DNA from: Actinacidiphila cocklensis | GTDB lineage: Bacteria; Actinomycetota; Actinomycetes; Streptomycetales; Streptomycetaceae | Direction of reading: 5' to 3' | Length of the DNA: 64,000 nucleotides | NCBI RefSeq assembly: GCF_907177275.1 | Contig: NZ_CAJSLV010000067.1 | Coordinates: forward strand, 1-64,000 | In this document: positions 32,720 through 41,477 of the stretch, in pieces | Layout of the letters: each line of letters begins with the position of its first letter | How positions within the stretch are numbered: the stretch's first letter is position 1 | Translations under genes and position numbers: made by a program | Notes under the pieces: model-generated | The model's database searches: none | Seen by the model: the letters and a program-made list of their open reading frames with translations, nothing else | Told to the model about the DNA's origin: nothing

Positions 32720-34456
32720 TCAGCGCGGGTTGAGCTTCCACAGGTGGTCAGCCGTGCCGTTGTCGTCCCACTGCAGGACCTGGGCGCCACTGCTGGTACT
32801 CATGTTCTGCACGCCCAGCAGCAGTCCGCTGTGGCTGTTGACGATCTTGTAGTAGCCCGTGCCGTCCGGGTTCAGGCGCCACAGGTGGTCGGCGGTGCCG
32901 CTGTCGCCCCAGATCAAAGCGGTGCCTCCGTCGGATGTGCTCATGTTGGTGATTCCGAGCACGAGCCCGCTCGCCTGGTTGCGGATCTTGTACAGGCCCG
33001 AACCGGCGGACGCCAGCGTCCACTTCTGCGTCGCCGAGCTGTTGGGCGTGGCCTGGTCGACCAGCGCGCCCTGCCCGGTCGCCTCGTTCTGGGTGTCGAG
33101 TGCCAGGCCGCTGTTCTTGTTGGCGATCTGGTACGTACCGTCCAGTGTGGAACCCCCGCTCGCCGGCGTGATCACCAGATGGTAGGCGTAGGTGCTGTTC
33201 GCCGTAACGGGAACGGTGAGGCTGCCGTTGCTCACAGCGTAGTCGGACTCCGAGACGGTGGTGGGTCCGGACACCCCGACCGTGCGTCCGGGGGAAGGCG
33301 TGTACTCCACCTTGACGTGAACGGTCGAACCGAAGGCGGACAGCGCGCCGAGTCCGTTCACGGTGACGGCCGAGTCGCCTGAGCTGCCGCCGAAGACCAC
33401 GTCGATCTCGTTGCCTGCGCTGTTGCGCGAGGCCGCACCGTCGATGCCGGTCTGCGCAGGAGGCGTGGTGACGAGCATGGAGCCGCTCATGTCGGCGTAC
33501 CACTTGTAGAGCCAGTAAGCACCGTTCGGGCTGCCTCCCTGACCGGTGAGCAGGTCGCCGAGCGCGCCGGACTGGTTCCAGAACGCCAGCTCGGCATCGT
33601 GGACGCCGAGCCGCTCGAACTTCGCGATGTACCCCACCAGAGCGCCGGGGACGCCGACTTCGGACGGCGCCGCGTACTCCTCGATCGCGATCGGGCGCGG
33701 CGAGATGCCGTACTTGTTCTCCAGGCTGGTGACCGTTGCGACGTCACCTGCGATCTTCGACGACCGTGACAGCTCGTGCCAGGCGATGATGTCCGGCACG
33801 GTGTTGGTGGCCACCGCGTTCCGCAGGAAGTTGTCCATGTCGCTGATGTTGTCCGAGAAGCTCGGTCCCTGGATCGGCGTCGTGGAGTCCTTGGACCGGA
33901 TCTCGCGGTAGGTCCGGGTCCAGAAGTCCTCGAAGGTCCCGTTGGAGGACAGCCAGGTGTTGTCCGACTCGTTCCAGGGCGCGTACGCGGCCAGGTTCGT
34001 GATCCCGGAGGCCTTGGTCTGCGCGATCTGGTCGTCGACCACGGACAGCCAGTTGCTCCAGCTGAACTGGTAGGGCCAGCCCGCGTAGTAGTCCGAGAGC
34101 CGGTTGACGACCTTCGCGCCGGCCCGCGCCGCTTTCGGCGCCACCGTCAGGATGTCGCCGGTGCCCTGCTGATGACCGCCCTGAGGCTTCTGGACGAACG
34201 TGTTCGGCTTGATCGCCTGCACCAGGCTGTCAGCCGGCGTACTGGCGTTCGCCAGGCCGTACAGACTGCCGGTGGCGACATGAGTGACCGGGCGCAGCAC
34301 TTGGTTAGCGCTAACAACCAAGGTCGTAGAGGGGGACGCCGCTGCTTGCGCAGGTGGGCCGGCGATCACGGCGGAACCAACGGCCAGCACGGCGGCACCG
34401 AGGCCTACCGCGCCGGTCAGCCGCCGGCTGGTGCGGAAATGCGCGAATCCACGCAT
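32720..34456 (-). CDS. Secreted clan GH-A glycosidase (GH39-like) with RICIN-like domain
   Basis: 578 residues. Signal peptide GAVGLGAAVLAVGSAVIAGP, then a TIM-barrel catalytic domain (about 40-350) with the acid/base candidate Glu163 in APWNESDNTW and the nucleophile candidate Glu260 in IAIEEYAAPS. A beta-sandwich (about 355-440) and a C-terminal RICIN-like beta-trefoil (about 445-578, YQIANKNSGLALDTQNEATG and the repeated ADHLW(R/K)LNP) follow. The fold resembles GH39, but family and substrate are not certain; context suggests arabinan, xylan or arabinogalactan. It is a relative of the enzyme at 52862-54568. An arabinose-type operator lies inside its coding region at 34303. Confidence 0.8.
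   Translation of the reverse strand: MRGFAHFRTSRRLTGAVGLGAAVLAVGSAVIAGPPAQAAASPSTTLVVSANQVLRPVTHVATGSLYGLANASTPADSLVQAIKPNTFVQKPQGGHQQGTGDILTVAPKAARAGAKVVNRLSDYYAGWPYQFSWSNWLSVVDDQIAQTKASGITNLAAYAPWNESDNTWLSSNGTFEDFWTRTYREIRSKDSTTPIQGPSFSDNISDMDNFLRNAVATNTVPDIIAWHELSRSSKIAGDVATVTSLENKYGISPRPIAIEEYAAPSEVGVPGALVGYIAKFERLGVHDAELAFWNQSGALGDLLTGQGGSPNGAYWLYKWYADMSGSMLVTTPPAQTGIDGAASRNSAGNEIDVVFGGSSGDSAVTVNGLGALSAFGSTVHVKVEYTPSPGRTVGVSGPTTVSESDYAVSNGSLTVPVTANSTYAYHLVITPASGGSTLDGTYQIANKNSGLALDTQNEATGQGALVDQATPNSSATQKWTLASAGSGLYKIRNQASGLVLGITNMSTSDGGTALIWGDSGTADHLWRLNPDGTGYYKIVNSHSGLLLGVQNMSTSSGAQVLQWDDNGTADHLWKLNPR
34303..34317. promoter_or_regulatory. Operator inside the coding region of the GH-A gene
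   Basis: GGTTAGCGCTAACAA contains the perfect palindrome GTTAGCGCTAAC (34304-34315), the best copy of the LacI operator in the window. It lies about 140 bp downstream of the ATG and encodes part of TTLVVSANQV using unusual T-ending codons (GTT, GCT). The choice of rare codons implies selection for the DNA site. Confidence 0.7.
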
Positions 34457-34758
34457 GAAAGACACCTTCCAGAGAGGTGGGGGGAACACCGCGACCGCTG
34501 CGAGCACCGCTGAAGGCGAAGCCGCCCGTCCAACGGCGCCGTATCGACCGGCGCGGCACAGATCGCGCTCAAAGAGCAACGGTTTGCTCAGCGCACAACG
34601 TAGGAGCGTTCCACCGGCGGGTCAAGGGAGCGCACAGAAATACATTCCCCTTTGCCTCCGCATCCGCCGGTCTCCCTGCGGTCGGCGGATCTTCTCCGCA
34701 GATGTGGTGCCTGTCGAAGTCTCCGGAGCCGGCGACACGTGTCCGATGCCGTCCGGCG
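34457..34758. other. Gap with the promoter region of the GH-A gene
   Basis: About 300 bp between the start of the GH-A gene and the end of the second GH43 gene, both on the minus strand. GAAGGTGTC-type ribosome-binding sequence is next to 34456. No gene is seen; a confident -35/-10 pair was not recognised. Confidence 0.4.
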
Positions 34759-36282
34759 TCAGGCCGAGGGGACCGGTTCGTAGTCGAACCAGTCGAAGGC
34801 GACCGTGCCGCGAGTGGTGTACATCCCGATGACACGTCCGGTGAAGCCGGTGGCGACCTCGGTGGACAGGTAGCGCCCCTCGAGTTCGGCCAGCGGCACC
34901 GCGCCAGGGGCGTCCGGGTCCCCGATCCAGAAGGCGATGGTGTCCGGGCCGGTGGGCTCGATACCGGTGAACTCAGGCGACGGGGAGATGATGTCGGTGG
35001 TGCGGACGGTGACAGTCAGGGTGAGCGGACCGGGCGGCACCTGGCGACGGGCCACCGTCTGGCGCAGCGGCCCGATGCGCGCGACGACGCTGACTTCCCC
35101 GTCACCGGCTTCCAGGTCGTAGTGGTGGGCCTCGTCCATACGCACGCTCAGGCCGCCCCGTCCGCTGCCCGGGTCCAGCAGGGCGGCGGCGCGGCATTCG
35201 TGGTGCTGCTGCCGGTGGCCGACGAAGGTGTAGCCGGGGCGGTCCAGGGTGGGGCCGGTCGCGGTGAGGGTGAGCCAACCCGGGCGCTCGGCCAGCGACC
35301 AGGAGGCGTCGGGGCGGGCGTACGGCGAGATCCAGTGCGGCGCGAGCGCCGGCTCGTCGAAGTCGTCGCGGGCCGAGCGCACCGGGAAGGGGTGCCAGGC
35401 TCCGGCGGGCGCGGGGTGGCGCTCGAGCACGGGTCCCACGACGGGCCAGCCGTTGTCGTCCCATTCCACGGGAGTCAGGAAGGTCTCGCGGCCGAGCACC
35501 TGGAATTTGGGCGTGTAGCCGCGGGGACGGGTGGCGAGCAGCACCATCCACCAGGTCCCGTCGGGCGCCGTGACCAGGTCGGCGTGGCCGGTGCTCTGGA
35601 TGGGCCGGTCAGTAGCGCTGTGGGTGAGCACGGGGTTGCCCGGGGCGCCTTCCCATGGGCCGCGCGGCGAGCGGGCGCGGGCGACGGACACGGCGTGGCC
35701 GCGCTCGGTGCCGCCCTCGGCGATCAGCAGGTACCACCAGTCGCCGATGCGGTAGAGGTGCGGGGCCTCGGGGTACAGCAGACCGGTGCCTGACCAGATG
35801 GGGAAGGGTCCTTCCAGCACCTCGCCCTTGACCGGGTCGACCCGCGCGATGTGGATGCCGGGCACGGTGAACGCGACCCAGCAGGTGCCGTCCTCCTCCC
35901 AGGCCAGGTCCGGGTCGATGCCGGGCAGATCGAGCCACACCGGGTCCGACCACGGGCCCTCGGGCCGCTCCGCGGTCACGATGAAGTGGCCGCCGCCGCT
36001 GACGTTGGTGTTGATGACCCAGAAGCGGCCGTCGTGGTGACGGATCGTGGGGGCGTACAGGCCGCGGGATGCCATGGTGCCGGGCAGCGGGAGCGGCAGT
36101 TGCTCGGGGCGGTCGAGCACGTTCCCGATCTGCTGCCAGTGCACCAGATCCTTGCTGTGGAAGAGCGGCAGGCCGGGAACGTACTCGAAGCTCGAGCACA
36201 CCAGGTAGTAGTCGTCACCGACGCTGCACACGCTCGGGTCGGGGTGGAACCCGCCGATCACGGGGTTGTCATAGGTCCGCAC
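34759..36282 (-). CDS. GH43 beta-xylosidase/alpha-L-arabinofuranosidase, copy 2
   Basis: 507 residues, cytoplasmic. It has the GH43 propeller (about 1-300), opening RTYDNPVIGGFHPDPSVCSV, with DLPGIDPDLAWEEDGTCWVA and IQSTGHADLVTAPDGTWWMV. The C-terminal XynB-type beta-sandwich (about 310-507) ends TGFTGRVIGMYTTRGTVAFD. It is strongly similar along its whole length to the GH43 at 26125-27660. The GTG at 36282 is preceded by GAAGGGA and aligns with the start of the other copy. It cleaves short xylo- or arabino-oligosaccharides after uptake. It stands alone between two secreted GH genes on the same strand. Confidence 0.9.
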   Translation of the reverse strand: MRTYDNPVIGGFHPDPSVCSVGDDYYLVCSSFEYVPGLPLFHSKDLVHWQQIGNVLDRPEQLPLPLPGTMASRGLYAPTIRHHDGRFWVINTNVSGGGHFIVTAERPEGPWSDPVWLDLPGIDPDLAWEEDGTCWVAFTVPGIHIARVDPVKGEVLEGPFPIWSGTGLLYPEAPHLYRIGDWWYLLIAEGGTERGHAVSVARARSPRGPWEGAPGNPVLTHSATDRPIQSTGHADLVTAPDGTWWMVLLATRPRGYTPKFQVLGRETFLTPVEWDDNGWPVVGPVLERHPAPAGAWHPFPVRSARDDFDEPALAPHWISPYARPDASWSLAERPGWLTLTATGPTLDRPGYTFVGHRQQHHECRAAALLDPGSGRGGLSVRMDEAHHYDLEAGDGEVSVVARIGPLRQTVARRQVPPGPLTLTVTVRTTDIISPSPEFTGIEPTGPDTIAFWIGDPDAPGAVPLAELEGRYLSTEVATGFTGRVIGMYTTRGTVAFDWFDYEPVPSA

Positions 36283-36533
36283 AGGGCGTGGTCCCTTCGG
36301 GATACCGGGCTTGGAGGTCCAGCGCGGCGGATCCAGCGAGCCGCCGCGGCCGAGCGACTCTATACGACCGCCCCCGCTCGTAGCTGCGCCGGCTCCGGCC
36401 GCCGAGGTCCAGGAAAGCGCTGGCAGGGCGGCCGTCGATGCCCCTTCGGTCAGACGTGGAACGGGGACAGGCTCTGCAGCACCGCTGCCGGTCTCCTCTT
36501 CCCGTCGACAGGGCCGGCCCGCCCGCTGACCGC

Positions 36534-36573
36534 GTGCGCGGGTGGCCGGATCGCGTTCCGGCCACCCGCGCAC
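36534..36573. terminator. Strong hairpin after the 36.6-38.4 kb GH gene
   Basis: A perfect 17-bp stem (36534-36550 with 36557-36573) and 6-nt loop lie 14 bp after the stop of the minus-strand gene ending at 36587. The remaining 36283-36533 region holds the promoter of the GH43 gene and no other gene. Confidence 0.8.
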
Positions 36574-36586
36574 CCGCGACCAGGGT

Positions 36587-38383
36587 CTATCCGAGGGTCC
36601 ATTGCTGGTTGCTGCCGCCGTTGCAGTTCCACAACTCGACCAGCGCGCCGTTGGCCGTGCTCGCACCGGTCACGTCCAGGCAGAGCCCTGACAGGGCGCT
36701 GGTGACCGTGCCGTTGGAGTTGATGTTCCACTGCTGGTTCGGCTGGCCGTTGCAGGACCAGATGATGACCTTGGTGCCGGCCGTGGTGCCTTGCCCGTTC
36801 GCGTCCAGGCACATCTGGCCGCTGCCGGAGTAGACGCTCAGCTGGTTCGCGGAGGTGCGGGTGAAGACCTGGTTGGATCCGCCCGAGCAGTCCCGGATCT
36901 GCAGCTGGGTGCCCGCCGTCGTGGACGCGTTCGGCACGTCCAGGCATTTGCCCGCACCGACGGCGTGCAGTTCGCCGCTGGTGTTTCCGCCCGTCGATCC
37001 GGCCGGGGTCACGTAGACGGCGAAGGCGTCGTGCGCTGCCTGGAAGGTGACGGGCACCGTGACCGAACCGGCGGAGGCGCTCAGGTTCTGGTCGTACACC
37101 ACCTGCGGTGCGCTGAGCGGGTACTGGTCCGGGATCCTCTCGACGGTCACGTTGACGCTGCCGTTGTTCGCCAGCCAGGGCACCGAGGCCAGGCCGTTGA
37201 AGGTCACCGAGGCAGTGCCGGTGTAGCCGTTGCTGTCGCCGATCACGGCCACCGCACGCTTGGCCGTGCTGTCCTTCGACGCGGAAATCGCGGTCGAGCC
37301 GACCTGACCTGAGGTGTTGACGAGCGTCCCTGTCATGTCGGCGTAGGTGCGCAGCGCCCACCAGTTCCCGTTGGGCTGCCACGTTCCGTTGCTCTGGGTG
37401 AGGACCCCGGTCAGGTTCGGGGTCATGCAGCACGACCAGTTTCCGCGCATCGCGTTGGTGTACCCGGACTGAGCGAACCGTGCGAGGTACCAGGCGGTCA
37501 CGCCGGCCGTCTGCCGGTCCGCGGGCTGGTACTCGTTCGCCGACAGCGGCCGGGCGGAGACGCCGTTGGCTGACAGCGCGTTGCCGAGCGACTGCGACAC
37601 GGTGACGGGGTCGTCGACATCGCCCTCGTCGTGATTGGTGATCATGTCAGGGACCGTTCCTGCTGACTTGACGTGGGCCAGCCAGGTGTTCCACTCCCCC
37701 GGGTTGCTCTGAGGGGTGAAGGCGAGGGACGGACCGACGATCGTCGCGTTCGGGGCGATGCGGCGGATCTCCCGAAAGGCGGTGTCCCACATCTGGAAGT
37801 ACTGCGAGCTGTTCATCCCCCGGGTCCAGAACACCGAGATGTCCGGCTCGTTGTAGATGTCGTAGGCGAAGGGCAGCCCCGACGCCTGCAGGGCGCCCAC
37901 GGCGGAGTCGATGAAGCTGACCCAGTTCGAGCAGTTGCCGTTGTCGCAGGGGTACACCTCGTTCGACGGCTGCCCGCCGTTGTTGCCCCACAGGTCGCTC
38001 AGGATGACCTGGTACTGGGCGTGGTAGGGCGGCTGCGTCAGTCGCGTGGCCTGCGCGGTGATCGACGCGATGTCGGCCTTGGTGGCGGAGCCGTAGCTGT
38101 AGTTGTCCTTGATCCAGCCGCCGGAGAACCAGCCGCCTCCGCGGAAGGCGTTGATCCCCAGGGGCTGGAGGTACTGGTCCGCCGGCTGCGTGCCGTCCTG
38201 GGTGATCCCGTAGAGGAAGCCTTCCCCTACCCCGGTCGAGGGTCCCCGCGAGGAACTCAGATCCACGCTGAGTGACTCGCCGGCGGCAGCATGGCCGGCA
38301 GTCGGCATCACCAGCAGGGCGGCGAGCCCCAGCACGGCAGCTGCGGCCATGGCCAGTCGGCCCGGTTTTGCTCTCTTTCTCAT
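36587..38383 (-). CDS. Secreted clan GH-A glycosidase with C-terminal RICIN (CBM13)
   Basis: 598 residues. Signal peptide LAMAAAAVLGLAALLVMPTA is followed by a TIM-barrel domain (about 35-380) with acid/base candidate Glu179 in YDIYNEPDISVFW and nucleophile candidate Glu284 in LSANEYQPADRQ, then a beta-sandwich (about 385-465). The RICIN/CBM13 trefoil (about 470-598) has three repeats, each with a QxW-type motif (SNQVF, PNQQW, SNQQW). The family is GH39/GH5-like within clan A but not certain. Operators of the CGAATCGGTTCG type lie 210-240 bp upstream (38592-38618), so the LacI protein at 38782-39846 probably controls it. RBS GGAGGAAG precedes the ATG. Confidence 0.8.
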   Translation of the reverse strand: MRKRAKPGRLAMAAAAVLGLAALLVMPTAGHAAAGESLSVDLSSSRGPSTGVGEGFLYGITQDGTQPADQYLQPLGINAFRGGGWFSGGWIKDNYSYGSATKADIASITAQATRLTQPPYHAQYQVILSDLWGNNGGQPSNEVYPCDNGNCSNWVSFIDSAVGALQASGLPFAYDIYNEPDISVFWTRGMNSSQYFQMWDTAFREIRRIAPNATIVGPSLAFTPQSNPGEWNTWLAHVKSAGTVPDMITNHDEGDVDDPVTVSQSLGNALSANGVSARPLSANEYQPADRQTAGVTAWYLARFAQSGYTNAMRGNWSCCMTPNLTGVLTQSNGTWQPNGNWWALRTYADMTGTLVNTSGQVGSTAISASKDSTAKRAVAVIGDSNGYTGTASVTFNGLASVPWLANNGSVNVTVERIPDQYPLSAPQVVYDQNLSASAGSVTVPVTFQAAHDAFAVYVTPAGSTGGNTSGELHAVGAGKCLDVPNASTTAGTQLQIRDCSGGSNQVFTRTSANQLSVYSGSGQMCLDANGQGTTAGTKVIIWSCNGQPNQQWNINSNGTVTSALSGLCLDVTGASTANGALVELWNCNGGSNQQWTLG

Positions 38384-38781
38384 CGACTTCCTCCTACGAC
38401 GGGGCGCCACAGCACTGAGACGGGGGCGCGGCGTGGTGATGGGGATCTGATGCGGTGTGCCGCACACGGCACGTGAGGCCCTTGCGGGTCGAGCCGGACC
38501 GCAGCCCACGGGTGGACGTCGGCCGAAGGCCGGCCGCCGGCGTCGGACGCCAGGCCGATCTCCCGGACTGCGCGACCGCGGGCTGGTGCATCGAATCGAT
38601 TGGCAGGAATCGGTTCGACGGGATATTACGGCTGGGGTTCACGTGGGTCAATGAGGTGTGACAAGCCAACTGCCCACGGCTGTCCGCGTGTCGGGCGATG
38701 AGAGGACCGGGCTGAGCGAACCGATTCCTGTGGCGGCGTCGAGTGCCTGCGGCGCCCCTGTGCCGCAGTAGTCAGACGCGG
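38384..38781. other. Promoter/operator region, no gene
   Basis: About 400 bp between the GH gene start and the end of the LacI gene. It contains the paired operators at 38592-38618. No coding sequence with recognisable content was found on either strand. Confidence 0.5.
38592..38618. promoter_or_regulatory. Two LacI-type operators (CGAATCGGTTCG class)
   Basis: CGAATCGATTGG (38592-38603) and GAATCGGTTCGA (38607-38618) both match the palindrome at 39886. Their centres are about 15 bp apart. They lie upstream of the RICIN-GH gene on the minus strand. Confidence 0.7.
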
Positions 38782-39846
38782 TCAGGCGCGGGGAGCACCG
38801 GCTCCGCCGGGATGGGGCGCCGGGCCGGCGGCGGGCCTGGCGGGGGCGGCGCCTGTGCTGGAGCGAAGGGAGACAGGTGGCGCGAGCAGGATGTGGCGGG
38901 GAGGAGTGTGCGGCGCCGCGATGCGTTCGATGAGCAGGGAAACGGCCTGCACGCCCATGTCGTGAGCGGGGACATCGGCGGCGGTGAGGGGTGGACGGAA
39001 ATCCTCCGCCCACAGCCGGCCGGCAACGCCGGTCACCGAGAAGTCGTACGGCACGCTCAGGCCGGCGTCCGCCAACGCCCGCTGGATACCCGGCAGGGCC
39101 GCCTCGTTGACGGTCGTGACAGCGGTGAGGTCCGGATGTGCCCGCAGCAGGCCCTCGATGCTCTCCTGGCCGGAACGCGCGTCGTCCCCGCACGCGACTT
39201 CGACACCCTCGACACCCCGCTCGCGGACAGCCTCGGTGAAGCCCTCCCGCGCCCTGATCGCGGGACCGTAGCCCGCAGCGACGAGTTCGGGTGAACGGCT
39301 GATCAGTGCGACCTTTCGATGCCCGAGATCGGCAAGGTGCCGGACCGTGTGGCGGACCAGGCCGGCGTAGTCGACGTCGATCCAGCACATCGCACGGTCG
39401 TCCGTCGTGTGCCCGATCCCGACGAAGGGCAGACGCGCCTGCAGGAGGCGGCCCACTCGGGCGTCCTGGAGCCGGATCTCCATGAGGATCACACCGTCGA
39501 CCCGGCTTTCCGAGATGAGCCGTTCGAAGGATCGGTCGTGGTCGCCCCCGGACGGGGACAGCAGCACGTCCAGATCGGCGCGGGCCGCCGCGTCGACGAC
39601 GCTGCCGACGAAGTCCAGTTGCATGTGGGTGAGCCTGTTGCCGGCCGGCGGGATCACCAGGCCGATCATGCGGGTCCGCCCTTCCTTGAGCGCCCGCGCG
39701 GTCGCGTTCGGCCGGTAGCCCAGTTCGTCGATCACGTCCTGGATACGTTTACGGGTAGCCGCCGCGACGGGGCGCTTGCCGCTGAGGGCGTACGACACCG
39801 TGCTGCGCGACACACCCGCCCGCCGGGCGATCTCCCCGATGTTCAT
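38782..39846 (-). CDS. LacI-family regulator of the 38-43 kb glycoside genes
   Basis: 354 residues. LacI helix-turn-helix at the extreme N-terminus (MNIGEIARRAGVSRSTVSYA), hinge helix NATARALKEGRTRMIGLVIP, then a ligand-binding core with GVILMEIRLQDARVGRLLQA and an Ala/Pro-rich tail. It is divergent from the sugar importer at 40126 and upstream, on the same strand, of the RICIN-GH gene. Palindromic sites of one class occur at its own start (39886-39901), at the importer promoter (40024-40035) and before the GH gene (38592-38618). It is therefore probably a local repressor induced by a specific oligosaccharide. The ATG at 39846 gives the canonical LacI start. Confidence 0.9.
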   Translation of the reverse strand: MNIGEIARRAGVSRSTVSYALSGKRPVAAATRKRIQDVIDELGYRPNATARALKEGRTRMIGLVIPPAGNRLTHMQLDFVGSVVDAAARADLDVLLSPSGGDHDRSFERLISESRVDGVILMEIRLQDARVGRLLQARLPFVGIGHTTDDRAMCWIDVDYAGLVRHTVRHLADLGHRKVALISRSPELVAAGYGPAIRAREGFTEAVRERGVEGVEVACGDDARSGQESIEGLLRAHPDLTAVTTVNEAALPGIQRALADAGLSVPYDFSVTGVAGRLWAEDFRPPLTAADVPAHDMGVQAVSLLIERIAAPHTPPRHILLAPPVSLRSSTGAAPARPAAGPAPHPGGAGAPRA

Positions 39847-39885
39847 CCAGCTCCTCACGCCCTTGGTCAGGAGAACCATACTCTT

Positions 39886-39901
39886 CGCGAATCGGTTCGC
39901 G
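39886..39901. promoter_or_regulatory. LacI-type operator at the regulator's own promoter
   Basis: CGCGAATCGGTTCGCG is an inverted repeat with 6-bp perfect arms. It lies 40 bp upstream of the LacI start codon and so should mediate autoregulation. Confidence 0.75.
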
Positions 39902-39988
39902 ACATGGAGTACGGCTGACCTGACCAGCGCTGGCCTGCACCGTCGGCGTAAGGCCCAGGGGCCGCGGCGTCAGGTTGATGCAGGAGTA

Positions 39989-40035
39989 TTGACGGAGGTG
40001 CGCGGGGGTTCTACTTTCACGGTCGAACCGATTCG
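39989..40035 (+). promoter_or_regulatory. Promoter and operator of the 40-kb sugar importer
   Basis: TTGACG (39989-39994), a 17-bp spacer and TACTTT (40012-40017) form a strong housekeeping-type promoter. The operator CGAACCGATTCG (40024-40035) lies just after the predicted transcription start, with a further half-site-like GCGATTCGAC near 40044. This is a classical repression geometry. Confidence 0.75.
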
Positions 40036-40125
40036 CTACCTCAGCGATTCGACTCGTCCCTGTCGCCGCGATCGGCCACTGCCGACCGATGGCGGGACGA
40101 GCACTGAGCGAAAGGGACAAGCGCC

Positions 40126-41376
40126 ATGAACACTTCCGTCCGGCGACGGTTCGTTGTCGCGTCGCTCGCCGCCGTCGTGGTGGCAGCCACGGCCACCGCC
40201 TGCGGGTCGTCGTCCTCGGACGGATCCTCCGGCTCGACCGCGGCCGGCGGCACGTACACGGTCTGGGACCCGTACCCGCAGTTCGACGGCACGTCCGACT
40301 GGGTGAAACTGCTGGGCAGTTGTGGCAGCCAGGCCGGGGTGAAGGTGAAGCGGACAAGCTTCGACACCACCGATCTGACCAACAAGACGCTGCTCGCGGC
40401 GCAGCAGGGCAACTCCCCCGACGTCCTGATCGTCGACAACCCGGTCGTCTCCACGCTCGCTGACGCGGGCGTCCTCACCACCACGGACGACAGCAGGATC
40501 GACACTTCCCAGGTGGAGCCGAACCTCCTGGCTGCCGGCCAGAGCGGCGGTAAGACCTACGGCACGCCGATCGGGGCGAACACCCTGGCGCTGTACTACA
40601 ACAAAGAGGTCCTGAAGGCCGCAGGGGTGGACCCGGCCTCGGTCAAGGACTGGGCGTCGCTGAACGCGGCGCTGGCCAAGGTGAAGGCGGCGGGCAAGAA
40701 GGGCATCACCTTCTCCGCCATCGGCACCGAGGAGGGCAGCTTCCAGTTCCTGCCCTGGTTCTGGGGCTCGGGGGCACAGCTGACCGACCTTGCCTCGGAC
40801 CAGGCGGTTGCGGCGGTCACGCTGTGGAAGGACTGGCTCAAGGAGGGGTACGCGCCCAACTCCGTGATCAGCAACACTCAGACCACCAGCTGGCAGGAGT
40901 TCGCCACCGGGCAGTACGCCTTCGCCGAGAACGGCACCTGGCAGCTGGCCAACGCCAAGAAGGCGGGGTTCGGCTACGGAACCATCGCGATCCCCACGTC
41001 CACCGGCGGCACCGCGCCCGCGCCGACCGGCGGCGAGTTCGTCACCGTCCCCGTGCAGAAGGACACCGGCCGCTACACCGCCTCGGACAAGATCGTGTCC
41101 TGCCTGACCGACGCGAAGAATCTGCTGGCCACCGACACCACCCTGTCCTACGTGGGGCCGACCGGGCAGGTCCAGAACCAGCAGGCGGCCGCCACCCCCG
41201 AACTCAAGGTGTGGGTGCAGGCGGTGCAGGCGGCCAAGGGGCGCACGAGCGACGACCTCGGGACGAAGTACCCCAAGATCTCCGAACACCTGTGGGGCGC
41301 GGTGCAGGCGGCACTGACCGGATCCAAGTCGCCGAAGGACGCGCTGTCCGCCGCGCAGTCGTCCGCCTCCCAGTAG
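40126..41376 (+). CDS. ABC sugar importer, substrate-binding lipoprotein (system 1)
   Basis: 416 residues. A type II signal peptide ends at the lipobox TATAC with the lipid-modified Cys26, followed by a Ser/Gly linker. The mature protein is a family 1 extracellular solute-binding protein: YTVWDPYPQFDGTSDWVKLL, LLAAQQGNSPDVLIVDNPVV, GKTYGTPIGANTLALYYNKE. It captures an oligosaccharide at the outer face of the membrane for the two permeases encoded next. No ATPase is encoded, so the shared MsiK-type ATPase of streptomycetes is presumably used. Control by the adjacent divergent LacI is likely. Confidence 0.92.
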   Translation: MNTSVRRRFVVASLAAVVVAATATACGSSSSDGSSGSTAAGGTYTVWDPYPQFDGTSDWVKLLGSCGSQAGVKVKRTSFDTTDLTNKTLLAAQQGNSPDVLIVDNPVVSTLADAGVLTTTDDSRIDTSQVEPNLLAAGQSGGKTYGTPIGANTLALYYNKEVLKAAGVDPASVKDWASLNAALAKVKAAGKKGITFSAIGTEEGSFQFLPWFWGSGAQLTDLASDQAVAAVTLWKDWLKEGYAPNSVISNTQTTSWQEFATGQYAFAENGTWQLANAKKAGFGYGTIAIPTSTGGTAPAPTGGEFVTVPVQKDTGRYTASDKIVSCLTDAKNLLATDTTLSYVGPTGQVQNQQAAATPELKVWVQAVQAAKGRTSDDLGTKYPKISEHLWGAVQAALTGSKSPKDALSAAQSSASQ

Positions 41377-41477
41377 TACCCCGACTCGACGCACCGGCCC
41401 GCGGCGCGGGCGGGGGCCTGGCCGACCGGCCCCGCCCGTGCCGCCGGTCGGCCTGCTCAGCGAAGGACCGCACCTCG

